Source: Lota lota
Lineage: Eukaryota > Chordata > Actinopteri > Gadiformes > Lotidae
DNA length: 64,000 nucleotides
Direction: 5' to 3'
Assembly: GCA_026745465.1 (NCBI GenBank)
Contig: JACYXH010000091.1
Coordinates: 527,501 to 591,500, forward strand
The translations under genes were made by a program, and so were the position numbers. Each line of letters opens with the position of its first letter. Within the stretch, counting starts at the first letter, position 1. Below the pieces are notes generated by a model, which saw nothing but the letters and a program-made list of their open reading frames with translations, did no database searches and had not been told where the DNA came from. This document shows, one piece after another, positions 38,763-57,500 of the stretch.

Positions 38763-41700
38763 TGTGTTTGTGTGTGCATGCATGCATGTGTGTGTGTGGG
38801 TGGGTGTGCATGTATGTATGTGGGTGTGCATGCGTGCGTGCATTTGTGTGCATGTGTACCAGTTTGCATATTTGATGCCGTGACCATATGTGCGTGTGCG
38901 TGTGGGTGTGGGTGTGTGTGTGGTCTGTGGTGAAGGACTCACAGCGCAGACAAAGCACTCTGGGTGCCAGGTGCCGTTGGCTGCAGTCAGGTAGTTCTCC
39001 TTCACCGGCTCACTGCAGCCGGAGCACTTGGGAGCAAAGAGGAGGTAGAAGTCTCTGCTACAGTACGGCTTCCCGTCCTTCTCCAGGAAGCCTATTGGAT
39101 AACAGGAGAAACCTCATTGGTTAGCTGGCTGATTGGATGTCTGCACCGTGGGTTAATGATCCACACCCTAGTTTGTGGAAGCTTTCCCAAGACAAAGCAG
39201 AGCTCTCAAAGCCCAGCTGGCAACACACAGTGTGTGATTGCATTACCTCCATCTGTGCCCACATGTAAATATGACTCTTGTGTCAGTAGGGTACAGTGTG
39301 AAATTATACAGTGTACACAAGTTATAAACGTAATACCTGTGGTTAACCATGTGACCAGTGTTTAATACAATTATTATTTTTATTATTCTAACCAATATAT
39401 TCCACCCAGGATAGATGGATGACAGACAGACAGATAACACAAGGTAGATATACAGGGTATCTGACCTTCCGACCCAAACAGGTTTCCACAGTGGGTACAG
39501 AAAAAGTGTTCAGGGTGCCAACTCTGGTCCAGGGCTGTCAGGATTTTCTGCCAAAATCCACAAATGATTGGGAAATCAGGCATCAGTTCATCGTGTTTCT
39601 TTTTAACTCATTAGTAAATAAATGCATCAATATAAGTAGAGGAACCTCCATGATTGGGCCCTTGCAGTATCCACAGCGAGGAGAAAAGAGCCGATGGTAG
39701 TCTTTTCCACAGTAGGGCTGTCCTTCTCTCTCGAAGAACCCTAGGGTGCCCAGCTCCTTGTTGCATGACACACACACAAAGTGCTCAGGGTGCCACACCT
39801 CGCCCAGGGCTTTGATGATCTGGAACAACGTCAGGGAAAGGACATGTAGAGATTTAGAAGGAGATATGGAACCTCCGTCTGTCGTGTTTTCATACCTCTT
39901 AGCCAGCCACACTTAAGCTCAATAAACTCAGTAAACATCTTTAAGCACCAGTCAAAAGCCTGTCTCTTCAATTTGGCTTTTAATTAGCATTTTATAAGAC
40001 ACATGAAAAGCTTTTAAGTAGCATTTTTTTTCTATGCTGCTTTCTCTGCTGATTTTATTGTACTGATCAAATACAAGTATTTACCGTAGTTGTACTGTAG
40101 CCTAACCTTGTACCTATTCTTATGCTTATGCTGCAGCGCAAAGACAGAAATTTCAGAAAGCGAGTTACCTTTCCCAGGATGCTCTTGCCACAGGAAGCGC
40201 AGTTGCCCTTAGCGACGGTACGGACGCCAATTTTCTCCAGGTCAGAGCTCAGCCCTCCCAGGAGGTCATCGATGGCGTCTACTTTCTGATTGGCCGCTGC
40301 GGCCTTCCTGTCTGAACCTGCAGGGGATTCCTTGTTCTCCTGCCTTTCACTTAACGTTTTCCCCTTCAGGGACTTCTTCTGTGAAAGCGGAGGAGGAATT
40401 GAAGGTGGAGAGGACGGAACCTAATTGATGAAAATAGAATACAAATGATCTTCTTTGTTTTATTTGTTGAGTACACAACGACCTGTTAAATGTAATTTAC
40501 ATTTTAGATCCGTCATTGAGGAATGAGGGGTTTTGGCTCCCGGAGGGTACGCCTCTAGGAACCATGTTGAACACTGTGCGAATACTGCCCTCCTCTGTCA
40601 AATCGGGGTAATGTGTCCAAAACGTTTAGCAGTTACAACCATTCAATGATATTCTCTATATTATTACTACAGAAAACAATTGTTGATAATTATTAAATGA
40701 GCTCTTAAAAAAGGGCGTGAATGTGTGTATGTGTGTTTGTGCGTGCATGCGTTTTATTCAGGAAATATTTCTGGATCAACTCAAGCTGTATTTTCTCGTA
40801 TCCCTCGACCTACGCTGAGCAGGTCCTGCATGATGGAGTCCAGCTCTTTACTGGCGGAGTAAGGGCTCGGTGCTGCCACCACAGGGGATGGCAGGAAACT
40901 GCAGAGGCAGAGGCAGAGGCAGAGAGAGCGAAAGAGAGAAATAAAGGGGATGTTAGTGTCAAAATTGTCTTCATTCATCAGCTATCTAAATATTTTTGCT
41001 AATATTACATGTGACATTTTTCCACATAAATGTTAAATCTATAATTAGTCATATTCATAATTAAGGTCCAAATCAATGTGGTTTAATTGCAATGAGCAAC
41101 AGAAGCAAACTCGAGTTTTAAAGGTTAGTCTATTGTTTAGATGCATAACCAGTTAGAGAGTTACAACCTGTACACATTTGAAGCACAGGGTTTTCTGCTT
41201 TTTGCAAGCACACTGGAAGGCTCCATGTAAACGCCAGCTTCTGCACTCTGAGATCATGACACATCATGTCACATGTAGTGAAGTTCAGGACGGTAATCAC
41301 ATGATACATATTTATACAATAAATTGCATTTTTAATCATTAAGAGACTTTGTATTGATGTCTGTACTTCTCCATAGTCGGAACTGCTTGCATTCAGCGGC
41401 ACAGTTTCAGCAAAAGCTGAATTCACAGCCAACTGCTCCAATAGCAAATCTAGAATCCGAAAAGAACGTAGAATATGAGCATCCACACATACATGCTTTT
41501 TTTTTATCCCTCAATCTCTCTCTTTCACTCTCACTGAAAATATTATTTTTAAGGTAAATGTTGTGGTGAAATGGCCCGGATGAGCAATCGCTTGCTTTTG
41601 CAGTTGAGGTTGCTTCCTCAGGAAGTGACACATGTTGATGGTAGAGAAGTGAAACGTTCCAAAATGTTGCATACAAGATTGCACTGCCTCCTTTACACAA

Positions 41701-42065
41701 TCACGTGTGTCACTTATGTTAAAAACTGAGTAGATATTCTTATATTGTGATTGAATTCTTCCAAAGGGGAAGTTACGAGAAAGTGTGTTGTTCTTCTAGA
41801 GGCAAAACCTCAGTCTATAGCTCCGTAAAATACACATGTACAGATACATGTAATTCAGTTATTGCCTTGCCCTGAAATTTGTTTTGTGAAAATGAAAGTG
41901 TTCATAAGGAAAATCCTGAGGTATCCCAACATGGTGAAGTAATAAAAAGCAGTGCCAATTCATTTAAATTGGAATGATGGAATGTATGTACATTTTTGTA
42001 TCAATTCTTAACGAATGCATTGTTAAATAAGTTAAATGCCCATCACATGTATCATTTGTATAAAG

Positions 42066-42108
<43 letters not shown>

Positions 42109-42172
42109 CTTAGTATTTAGAAGTCAGATGTGAAGTAAAACAAAACGTCTTACCCAGTTCATCCAAGTCCAT
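37657..42172 (-). CDS. lpxn: Leupaxin (LD motifs and four LIM domains), complete
   Basis: Leupaxin is a paxillin-family adaptor at focal adhesions and podosomes that binds kinases such as PYK2/FAK. Exons, in coding order: 42154-42172, 41367-41449, 41168-41247, 40814-40898, 40169-40378, 39646-39819, 39466-39547, 38943-39091, 37657-37923. All phases agree, giving 382 aa (human about 386). The tiny first exon (MDLDEL+G) joins exon 2 to form LD motif 1, [11 protein letters not shown] (residues 3-13). LD-like motifs follow at about 78-88 ([11 protein letters not shown]) and 122-138 ([17 protein letters not shown]). LIM1 starts at the CASC near residue 149; all four LIM domains keep the WHPEHF/FHPEHF-type core and Cys/His pairs, and the protein ends YTKLIV. 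The C-terminus and overall length point to leupaxin rather than paxillin or Hic-5. It is head to head with scyl3. Exon 3 (41168-41247) is the least certain, being set by phase and splice sites only. Confidence 0.92.
38074..38180. repeat. Dispersed teleost repeat fragment in an lpxn intron
   Basis: GGGTTAGGGCATCTTGTTCA, then AAGGATGCC, and GGGGAATCAAACCCAGAACC with a following TTTCAGTTGAGAG, match the inner part of a common fish repeat ('gggttaagtgccttgctcaagggcac ... gggattcgaacccagcaacctttcggtta', from memory), the same family as the fragment at 22265. Confidence 0.6.
38625..38870. repeat. (GT)n microsatellite in an lpxn intron
   Basis: About 135 bp of nearly pure GT followed by GTGCATGCATG variants, between the LIM3 and LIM4 exons. 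Confidence 0.9.
42072..42107. repeat. (AT)n microsatellite in lpxn intron 1
   Basis: About 17 AT units. Confidence 0.9.
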
Positions 42173-42224
42173 GTTTGCACTTTGTGTCTTTCTCAATGTA
42201 AGCCTAAATGAGTATCAGCTCAGC

Positions 42225-42356
<132 letters not shown>

Positions 42357-42426
42357 CTGTGAGTTAGTCACAATTTGGTTGCTGACACATTACCTAACCA
42401 TAACCATAACCTGAGAACGTGACGTG

Positions 42427-42541
42427 CACCTACATCACCAAGACAAATTCCTTGAATGTTTAAAAAACGTACTTGGCAATAAAGCTTTTCTGATTCTGAT
42501 CAGAATCAGAATCAGAATCAGAATCAGATTCTGATTCTGAT
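42427..42541. repeat. Dispersed element tail with inverted TTCTGA repeats
   Basis: CAAGACAAATTCCTTGAATG followed by ACTTGGCAATAAAGC and TTCTGATTCTGA matches a repeat tail common in fish genomes (recalled, not searched). Unusually, the TTCTGA units are interrupted by four AGAATC units and then resume, making an inverted arrangement at 42490-42541. Confidence 0.6.
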
Positions 42542-43426
42542 ACGCACTCAAGCACAAACAGGATGATCTGTCAACAGGTCATATTGTGTAACAATGTATG
42601 TATGAATGAATTAATGAATGTTTATATATATACACACACACAAAAAAACATTATGTTATATTATTTAAAAAACACACAAATATATATATATGTTTTTTGT
42701 GTGTGCGCGCGCGCATCCGTGCGTGTGTTAATGTACGTGTGCTTATCTTTGTGTTGCGAAGCAAGTAATTCAGCTCAATGTACTTAACGCGCACCATCCT
42801 GGTTCGAACCATTGCCACATAATGGGGAGGTTCATTTGTTATTTTGCATTGCATTGAATGTTATGCATATTGATAAGCAAATGTATTAATTTTACACTGA
42901 AATTAAGTGATAATATTACTAAACATGTAAACAAATGTAATGTGACTATTATTGTCAACCGTATTAAGTTCCTTTAATGCTTCATTCACCTAGATTTTGG
43001 TTCAGTCGCAGTCGGTTTGACCGGAAGAATTTGTGTTTACAGCTACACATCAGGCTTTGCACCATGTTAGCATTGCGCTCCGTCAGTCACCTGTATGTTG
43101 TTTGAAATAGTAACCTATCGTCTGACACATTAGACGATTTCTTGGAAATATTAACTGTGGCTTATCTACAGCAATTTCCTCCGCTGAAGAGAGACTGACC
43201 ATCATTGCAATGACTTGGTGGCTAACGTAGTAGGGTTAGCCAGCTAAAGCTAGTAACTTCTCGGAGCTAAGGTAGTTTGCATACAGCTTTAACAGGTAAA
43301 TCATGTCATTGTACTATACAGGGCGTGTGTATTTGTTACTGTTCTACTAATCCTCGAGCAGCGTCAACTGTCACTGCTATATGTTGATCGGTCGTGCTTT
43401 TCAGCTTGAACCTGGGGTGAGCGACA

Positions 43427-49409
<5,983 letters not shown>

Positions 49410-49964
49410 TGGTCAGATAAGACTCGCTCATCCAGAAGAACATTAACGAAGATTATGAAAGATGAACCACTGGAATTAAAAATGTCCAGGGTGTGTCTGT
49501 GTCGTCTTCATGCAACACATTGCTCTAATAAGCGAATCGGTGAACAGTAATTTTCTTCCCCATATGAAAGGTGTCTAATCATCATCAGGTTTAGAATGCT
49601 TACATTTTACGACATACCGTGTCACCATCAGGGTACTTCAACCTTTTGTACTGGAAAGAGAGGCTTGGGGTGGGGTGTAACCAGCTAGACTGGTTATACC
49701 CCACTGGTTATATACTTTTTGTTTTTTGCCAAATTGTGATTAGAGCTATAGGATATAAGAAGAATCAAAACTTCATATTGGGTCTAATGTCTTTCTTTTC
49801 CATCTGCCTGGTTTCTAATGTGCCATAAATTACTTGAATTTGGATTAGGATGAACATGAGAAGACATGGGTTGTCCAAGGTTATTTGAAGGGGTGGTAAA
49901 ATGGCACTATGAATGTTGATTACAGAGATGGATTTAATTTATTAGCTTTCTGGATTGCTGGAGA

Positions 49965-49970
49965 AATAAA
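49965..49970 (+). terminator. Candidate scyl3 poly(A) signal AATAAA
   Basis: AATAAA about 555 bases after the scyl3 stop codon, giving a 3' UTR that would end near 49985. Confidence 0.6.
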
Positions 49971-50172
49971 CGTATTGCCTCGTCTGTAACGTGTCTAAAG
50001 TCTTACGTTTTCGTAATCGCAATCTAAATCATTCAAGTTTTATTTTAACAGAATAAAATGTTTCTTAAAGTTTTTATATTACATAATGAATTTAGTATAT
50101 TCATGGATTGAGCACCCACTAGAGAGTTTAAAGTTGAGCTGTGACTCTTCACAGATAGATGGTGGGAAGACG

Positions 50173-50178
50173 TTTATT
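50173..50178 (-). terminator. Candidate firrm poly(A) signal AATAAA
   Basis: AATAAA on the minus strand 225 bases after the firrm stop codon. It lies only about 200 bp from the oppositely oriented scyl3 signal. Confidence 0.6.
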
Positions 50179-50402
50179 AAAGTAAACAACCAAATCAATA
50201 AATTAAAAGGTTTAACAATTCACAAGATGCCATTCAAGACTAACTGTCAAGATATAAGAAAAACAATAGGAAACACATCCTGTAACATGAAAGTCATATA
50301 CCCAGAGGTAGGATGTGAGCTCATTGGATTCATATAGAAGCTCTTTACTTGCCTTATCTGTGTGATTTGAAATGTGGGGGTGGGGGGGGGATGCTAGGTG
50401 CA

Positions 50403-53400
50403 TCATGGCCCTGGGCTGATCTGAGCTATCAAAGTCTGCAGCTCACGTAGTTTGGCCCCAAGCCACTGTGGTGGCAGTGGGGCAGTGGTGTCCTGGCTGC
50501 CCAGAGCCTGCAGGGCCTTCAGAGCACTCTCGGCTGTCTGGATGTAGCGGCTGTACTCCTCTCTGCTGGTCTCCTGTCGAGCTCTCTTAGGACAGGGCTG
50601 AGAGAGAGGACAACCTTATGTGAGGAAGCAGCGACCTCTCCATCTAACATTAGGCAGACAATTTAAATGTCAACTGTATTTAGTCATTATATTTGAGGAA
50701 TAGCCATGGCTAAATGGAATCCCTTTTTTTGCCTATTCAATAATTACTACTACCTATACCCCACTATAAAATAAAAAGTGTGTGACACTCAATGGGTATT
50801 CTTTATTCATCATTCCTTTACACAAACACTTAAACTGTCAATGGGCATGCATGCTTATTAGAGCCTTACAGGAATGATGCAAGGCAAAGCTTGCTGTGAG
50901 TGACTTTACGGTCATTAGTTTGACTTGCAGGGTGAGCAAGATTATCTGGGACAAAATAGAAATTGCTCCCATTATTAGCATCAGCAGAGCCCATTGATGT
51001 TGTGTTGCTTGTTGAACAACAACATGTTAATGCTGTACAAGGTAGCCAGGCAGGAAGCTAGCTGCCAGCCATAAATGTGCTCAGTAACTTAAATGTAAAG
51101 GAGGATACGTCCCCTGGATAACAAATACCATTCACCTCTGAGTCAGCAGGGGCACTCGCGGTTGACCCACTCGATGCACCATCTATTTCCGTCTCCAGCC
51201 TCCTATTGCTTTGCTCAATCACAGTTGACTCCATCTTGAGCCTGTCCAGCCGTCTCTCCCCCGCTTCCTGGGCATTAACAGTCTGACAAAAGAACAGAAG
51301 TAAGAGTCTCCCAGGCAATGCCCTTCTATTGTTCCTCCTATTAACATTGGAAGTCACTCACCTTGCTAAGATAATTCACCACTTTGGCCTTGGTCTCTTC
51401 AACAGACAAGCTGTGGGAGATCACCTCCTCATGATTTGTGATCTAAAAAAAGACAAGCACACATGCTTACACATTGTCAACAAACATGTACACTTTATTA
51501 GTATTTATTTATCTTATCACATAAGCCGATTTAGTTTCCCTCACCTCTGCAAAGTGAGCAAAGGCCTCCAGGGCATGCTGGTGTAACAACCAGGACCTCT
51601 CAGCCAGCAGGGATCCGAAAAGGCTGCTCAGCCGGGGCAGAATCTGGCTCTGTGGGCCAAATAACCACAGGGAGGAGGTTAACATGAGAAATGTCTTTGT
51701 CAAGTGACGCATGCATACTTAAAGGGTATGTAAACCCATAAAATACTTTAAGCCGCTTGAAAATGATTCCGATTGGGTCTCACAAAGTGTCGTGTGAACA
51801 TTTCTGTGTTTTCACAAAAATGTATAGTTAGTAAACAGGGAAAAGTTGCTGCTTTCCAGCAAACAAAAACACTTTTCCAGAGTGATGGTTTTATATTGGC
51901 TAAACTCTGCTCAAGTCAGTGGGACATGGGTTGTGGGGATAACGCCTGTCACACATGTCCTGTGAAACCTAATGTCTGTTTTTTCTAAAACTTTATGACA
52001 GTGATGACTGCTTAGATCGCATTTGTTTAAACTCGTAAACAGGGTTTACTTACCCTTTAAAACACCAACAGTTTAAAATAAAAATATCCTTGAACCAAAG
52101 GCAATCATAATTCCCTTAAACACCATTACAGTTCATGGCAGTACCTATTAAGCACTTATCTGATCACTATCAGTGATCAGATAAAATCGTTTTGCAATTG
52201 ATTTCACACCAGCATGACAATCAAGTGTAGGACTACGAGAAAAGGGCAAATGGTTTCAGTCCACTGTACCTGGCTGTCATGGGAGACAAACACGTTGCCG
52301 AGGGAGGCCAGGAACTCTAGGGCAGCCAGCGCCACCTGGTCCGGACACTTCTGAGAGACCAGCGATGCCACACACTGCAGAGCCTAAGATACACGGGGGT
52401 GTCAACACGCAAGGATTCACACCAGGATGTCTCCTATTGTTACATTTTAAGACTGCTCAAATTTGTCTGTTCACTATTTAGTAATTTAGCAGATGATGAA
52501 GAGAAAGACCTGATGGATGGCGTTGTGATCGATGGTCTTCACCAGGCTGGCTGATATCAACAGCAGCCATCGCAGGGTGCACTGGAGTACAGGATGGGTC
52601 TGGACCTTATGTAAAGCAGACAGCCATCCATGTGTCTTATGGGTGTGTGCATGAACACCATACAACCATACAGAAGTACAAAACAAGTGGCATGACGTGT
52701 GCAAGCATCTTACCTGTGCAGGACACATGCGGGACCACAGCTGTGTGACTATCCTCCCCGCTGCTGCCAACACACTCTCTCCCTCCGAGGATGGCTCCCC
52801 GCGGACCACCACTCTGAGGGCCCTCAGAGCGGTGTTCTGGGAAGGGACACGCTGTTAACATGGAGCTCCTGCTTATTAAAGTTAATCTGAAGTCTCATTA
52901 CCGTAAGGAGGATCTTCTAGGGACTTGGACAAGAAAACACTCCATTATCTATTCCCTCATGTTTTTGTGACAGTGTGTGGAATCGGACCCCTTATAACCA
53001 CCGCCTCCTCCCCCCTTATTATTATTATTATAATAATAATGGTCATCGACTATCCTCACCACTTTCACCACTTGCCCCAGCCGGTACCCTCCATCCCGCC
53101 AGTGATCCAGGGCTTGCTGGGTCAGGGCGGTGATGTCCATCCGGAGCCTCTGGCAGGCGTCAGGGGACAGGGCTCTGAGGAGGACATGGTGCCACACGGG
53201 GAGGTTTTCCACCCGGGACGGCGGGAAGCGCTCCACCAGCTCCATCTGTATGACGTAACGGAACAAGCAGTAAGCACGCTGCCGATCAGACCCATGGCGG
53301 GGGGACGGGGCCGCCATATGTCACCCGGTGTAAGTCTTCCCTGGGGCGGAGGGGAGTTGTAAACAGCACGCGCCATAGGGTGGGAATCAGGCGTGGCGAT

Positions 53401-54554
53401 GGTAGAGACTCTTAGGAAAGTAAATGTCAGAGGGAATGGATTTTCACTGTGAGATCTGTCTTTTATTGTAATAAACAGGATGGTTTTGCTTAAATTGTAT
53501 CTTCATTGTGACTTAGAATGTGACTCTAGCCTATTTATGAACAGATCATTGTTTGTGATGTGATCATGTATACAAAGAAAAAGAAAATCTCGAACTATGA
53601 TGTTGAAAACTGAAGCAGGTAACAGATTCCTGTGGACTGTACAGTGATCAAGGCATGTTTCCCATGGATGTTTAAAGCAAATGTTTGTGTAAAGCATATT
53701 TACATGTTTCTGTTTCCAAGCCGTACCATCTTTTATTAAGCCTTTTTATGACATGTAAAGTGTGTTGGTAACTAGTACTGTCTGGTTCGAGTCTTTGTAT
53801 TGTTTTACCTCTACTACCTTTTGCTAATGTATTTATTATCACTCCTATGTGTGTTCTTCCTACACAGATCACCCTTGACTTGTTTGACGTATTTCACTGT
53901 ACAGAATGATCCTGTTATACCGCACAATAATAATGAACCACTTTGACTTTTTAACCTGGTCGCAGTTGGATCGGGGCGGTAGAGGATGTGAAAGGTTTGT
54001 ACTGGAGTGTTTTTGTTCTGACCTGGTGGTGGGGGGTCATGAGGAAGACCATGCGTCTGAGCAGCTGGCCCAGGTGGGACGACTGGTACACCCAGCTGGC
54101 ACACACCTTCACCTGGGGGAGGGCAGCAGAGGTGAGGGGCCAAGTCAGCGTGTTGGCCCAGCAGTAGAGGAAAACCGGCCATAAAAAGGAGAGGAGATGG
54201 GAGAGGTGTGGGAGGTGTAAATTTGTGAGTTTCAGGCTTATTGTGCTGCACAATGGGCCCCGGTTAAGGGAGAGGTGTCGCCGTACCCCAGGCATAGAGA
54301 CACCAATTGTCGCCTCTGCTGGAGCGCCACACTGAACAAAAGCCCACAGCCTGTTTTTGTTGAGCAGAGGGCAGTGTTTAAAGAGGTTTGGAGGTTCTTG
54401 AGTTGTTCCAAGGGGATAGCAAGACAACTACAATTGAGATACTAGATATGAATACAAGACAGGTAGAAGTGGAATACACATGTCCTAATTCATTTGTATA
54501 TAATGTATACGTCAGCTTAAAGCAATAGATAGTTCTCTATGCCAAATCCCATCC

Positions 54555-54595
<41 letters not shown>

Positions 54596-57500
54596 AAAAA
54601 GGTACACTTTCTGATCAACATGCTGTGTTATAATGTCCACTGTAGGCCTCTACCCACCAGGTGAGCTATGAGCAGGGCGTGTTGCAGACAGAGTTCTGCA
54701 GTTCCGTACCTGAAGACAGAGAGAACTCCATTAGCAGTGGAATAATCCCACTAGTGGAACCTCAAATTGTTTCTTCGCTTTTTTTCTAGTATTTGTACTT
54801 TGTTTAGATACATTCACATTTTCAAAATAACCATTAATAGTCGTCTATTAAAAAGCCCTAAGTGCGAATCGTCCGTAGTTTGCCAGGTAGAAAACCCGTC
54901 GGTTCTCACCGTGCTGTGAAACACCAGACGTCTGCAGCCAGCAGGGCTGTCTGCCAATCAGCCTGCAAGACGGCTTCCATTAAACAATGCTCCTGGGGAG
55001 GACAGGAGAGGAAAAACACACCAATGGAAAGTGAAAGAAAGAGGAAAAACACATCAATGGAAAGTGAAAGAAAGTCCACCAGATTTTAACTAAAAGGCAC
55101 TACCGTTATGAATAGTAGGAAATCCTGTTGGAAACTCCCACAAAATGTTATAAAAACAGTGAAATCCACAAAGCCATTTTACATTCTAGCTATGTCATAG
55201 CACATGTTTACACCAAACTTTATCCAGCAATCTTAAATAAAGCAGCCCAGCCCTTATTTATTCCCTAAGCATCATGGGAGTGAGGGGGTTTCCACACCAG
55301 CACTGGGAGGTAGGATGGTGGGAGTGAGGCGACACTGGCACACAGATGCACACACACGTGGTGATGCAGGCTGACTCTTCCCTGGGCCTGACCCTTCATC
55401 ATCACCCCCGGCAACAGCACGGGTTCCAGCCGCTCGGTGCAGCACACCCGGAAGCTGTTCATGATGGCCTGATAGATGGTGAACCTGGGGAGACAGTGAA
55501 CAGAACGTGCTTTGTGTCATCATAAAGCGCCACAGGGAATGTATTGATCAAGATGGTGTCTAACCCAAAGTTATAATAAATGGTGTGAGACACCACAGCA
55601 TGCAAAGTAACTGAACAGTGCTACAAACGACATTCAACATTTTTTATTAAACTTTAAAAGTTAGCTTTCTGATAAAGAAAAAAAAAAGCCTGTTTCAATA
55701 TGCAAAGCGGTTGATATTCCCTTGACGAGGCCGACGATGTGCGTCTTCATTACATATTGAAAGTGAGACTTTGATCGCAGGCCAGCTTGGACCTTGGGCA
55801 GGACCTGGCTACCTGGGGGTCTCCTCAGGGAAGAAGCTGCCCTGGTGCCAGAGCTGCAGGGTCTCCTCTGGCTGGGAGGCCAGGTGACCCAGTACGCTCA
55901 CCAGCAGCAGACACTGAGGGAGCTGCCGTTCCGCACTCAGCTCTGTGCAAAAACATTCAACACCAAAGGTTCAACAAAAAGCCATTGCAGTTTCATAATC
56001 AAGATCTCATTGCAGTAGAATTGCAAAAGCACACTGTATGTATTAGCACAAACTAGCTTTTTTTTTGGCACGCAAATGCTTTTGAACAATATAGAGGTAA
56101 CTGCAGAATGATAGTTTGTAACTGCACTTTAGGTTCCAAACACATTTTCAAACAAACCCCACCATAGACCAACATATCAGCGATATTAAGTGCAAGCTAA
56201 CTGCTATCTCACTGCATCCCTTTCATAACAAGTGGAAAAGGAAACCACTTGCCGTCAGCAAAAAGACTGATGGCAAAAACAACACCGGAGGGGACACGAG
56301 GACACAGAGCGTTCAAACTCACGCTGGTCCTTCCCGAGAATGACCTCCGCGAAGGGCCGCAGGGGCAACAGCTGGATCAGTAGGGCCTCCATGGGTAGCA
56401 GCGCCGCCGCACTTAGCTCCTCAGACAGCGGTGGAGGCAAGCTTGGGGCACACAGGCTGGGAGGGAACATACTGAGGGGAAGAACACAGCCTGGAGCTCA
56501 GAGGTTGTCTGTATGGTGTCCTGTATATACAACCCAAGTCCCCCTTCCTTAAAGTGTGATCGAGTTATATTAGATCTCTTCTAATATGTAATATATACTA
56601 ATATTTTGTTCAATGTATTCACCTACCTGGTAATATGGAAGTAGAGTTGATGAAAGCGGCTGCAATACTTGGACAGGAAAGAGCTGAATTCCTGTTAGAG
56701 GTAAGAGTTACAAGTTGTGACTTGTAACGCCATCATTGTTTTTCAATACAAAACATGCAAACATTTTAAATTTAGAGAATATCCGTAAGGCTTTGCCAAA
56801 GGCCAAACATCTGTCACCTTTATGTAATGGACTAAAGTGTTGGCAAAGAATCTGCACATCTTCATGTTTTTCTGAAACAGCTTGTATTCCGCACATTGGG
56901 TCATCTCCTGAGATTACATAAAAAAACAATGGTGTCAGTGTGTGTCCTTCACTTCACCTGACGCCTGAACTCAGGTTCAACACCTCTCACCACAATCATT
57001 GTACTCCAGAAAATCAAATGTGCATAGCAAGCACAGAGCAAAGGGTCTAGCAAGGGACGCAATAAATACTCTGACATAAAAAGATGTCACATTGTATGGT
57101 GCAAGGTGTTGAAGTTGAAGAAATAGTGTACAATGTTAATAACACTGCAGTTATTCACATTATAGACATTTTGCTGAACACCATACACTTCTTGGCATCA
57201 AAACATGCTAATTGAAGCAGGTATGGCGTCCCAAATAACAGGGACACAAGCAATGTTCCTGTGGGCATGACAAAAGTGGAACAGAAGCCAGCGTCCAGTC
57301 CTCTCTACCTGCGGTCCGGTGTGTCTGATCTGGTCACCCAGCTCCAAACAGGTACGGAAGGATGCCAGCAGGTTGTCACACAGACAGCTGCTGATGTCCC
57401 CGTGGCGAAGATGCTCTTCCACGTACGATTGGTGCTTCACGCTCTGTCTGACCACAGGGATGTCACTCGTTTCATTACAGCCATTGCTCATCATACGCAC

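Noticed and set aside
38480-39005. Long Thr/His frames through the lpxn locus
   Set aside because: They read through a (GT)n array in an lpxn intron; only the stretch overlapping exon 38943-39091 is genuine coding sequence.
42796-42822. tRNA-like T-loop sequence GGTTCGAACC
   Set aside because: Only a 3-bp T stem can form and no matching acceptor or anticodon arm was found on either strand.
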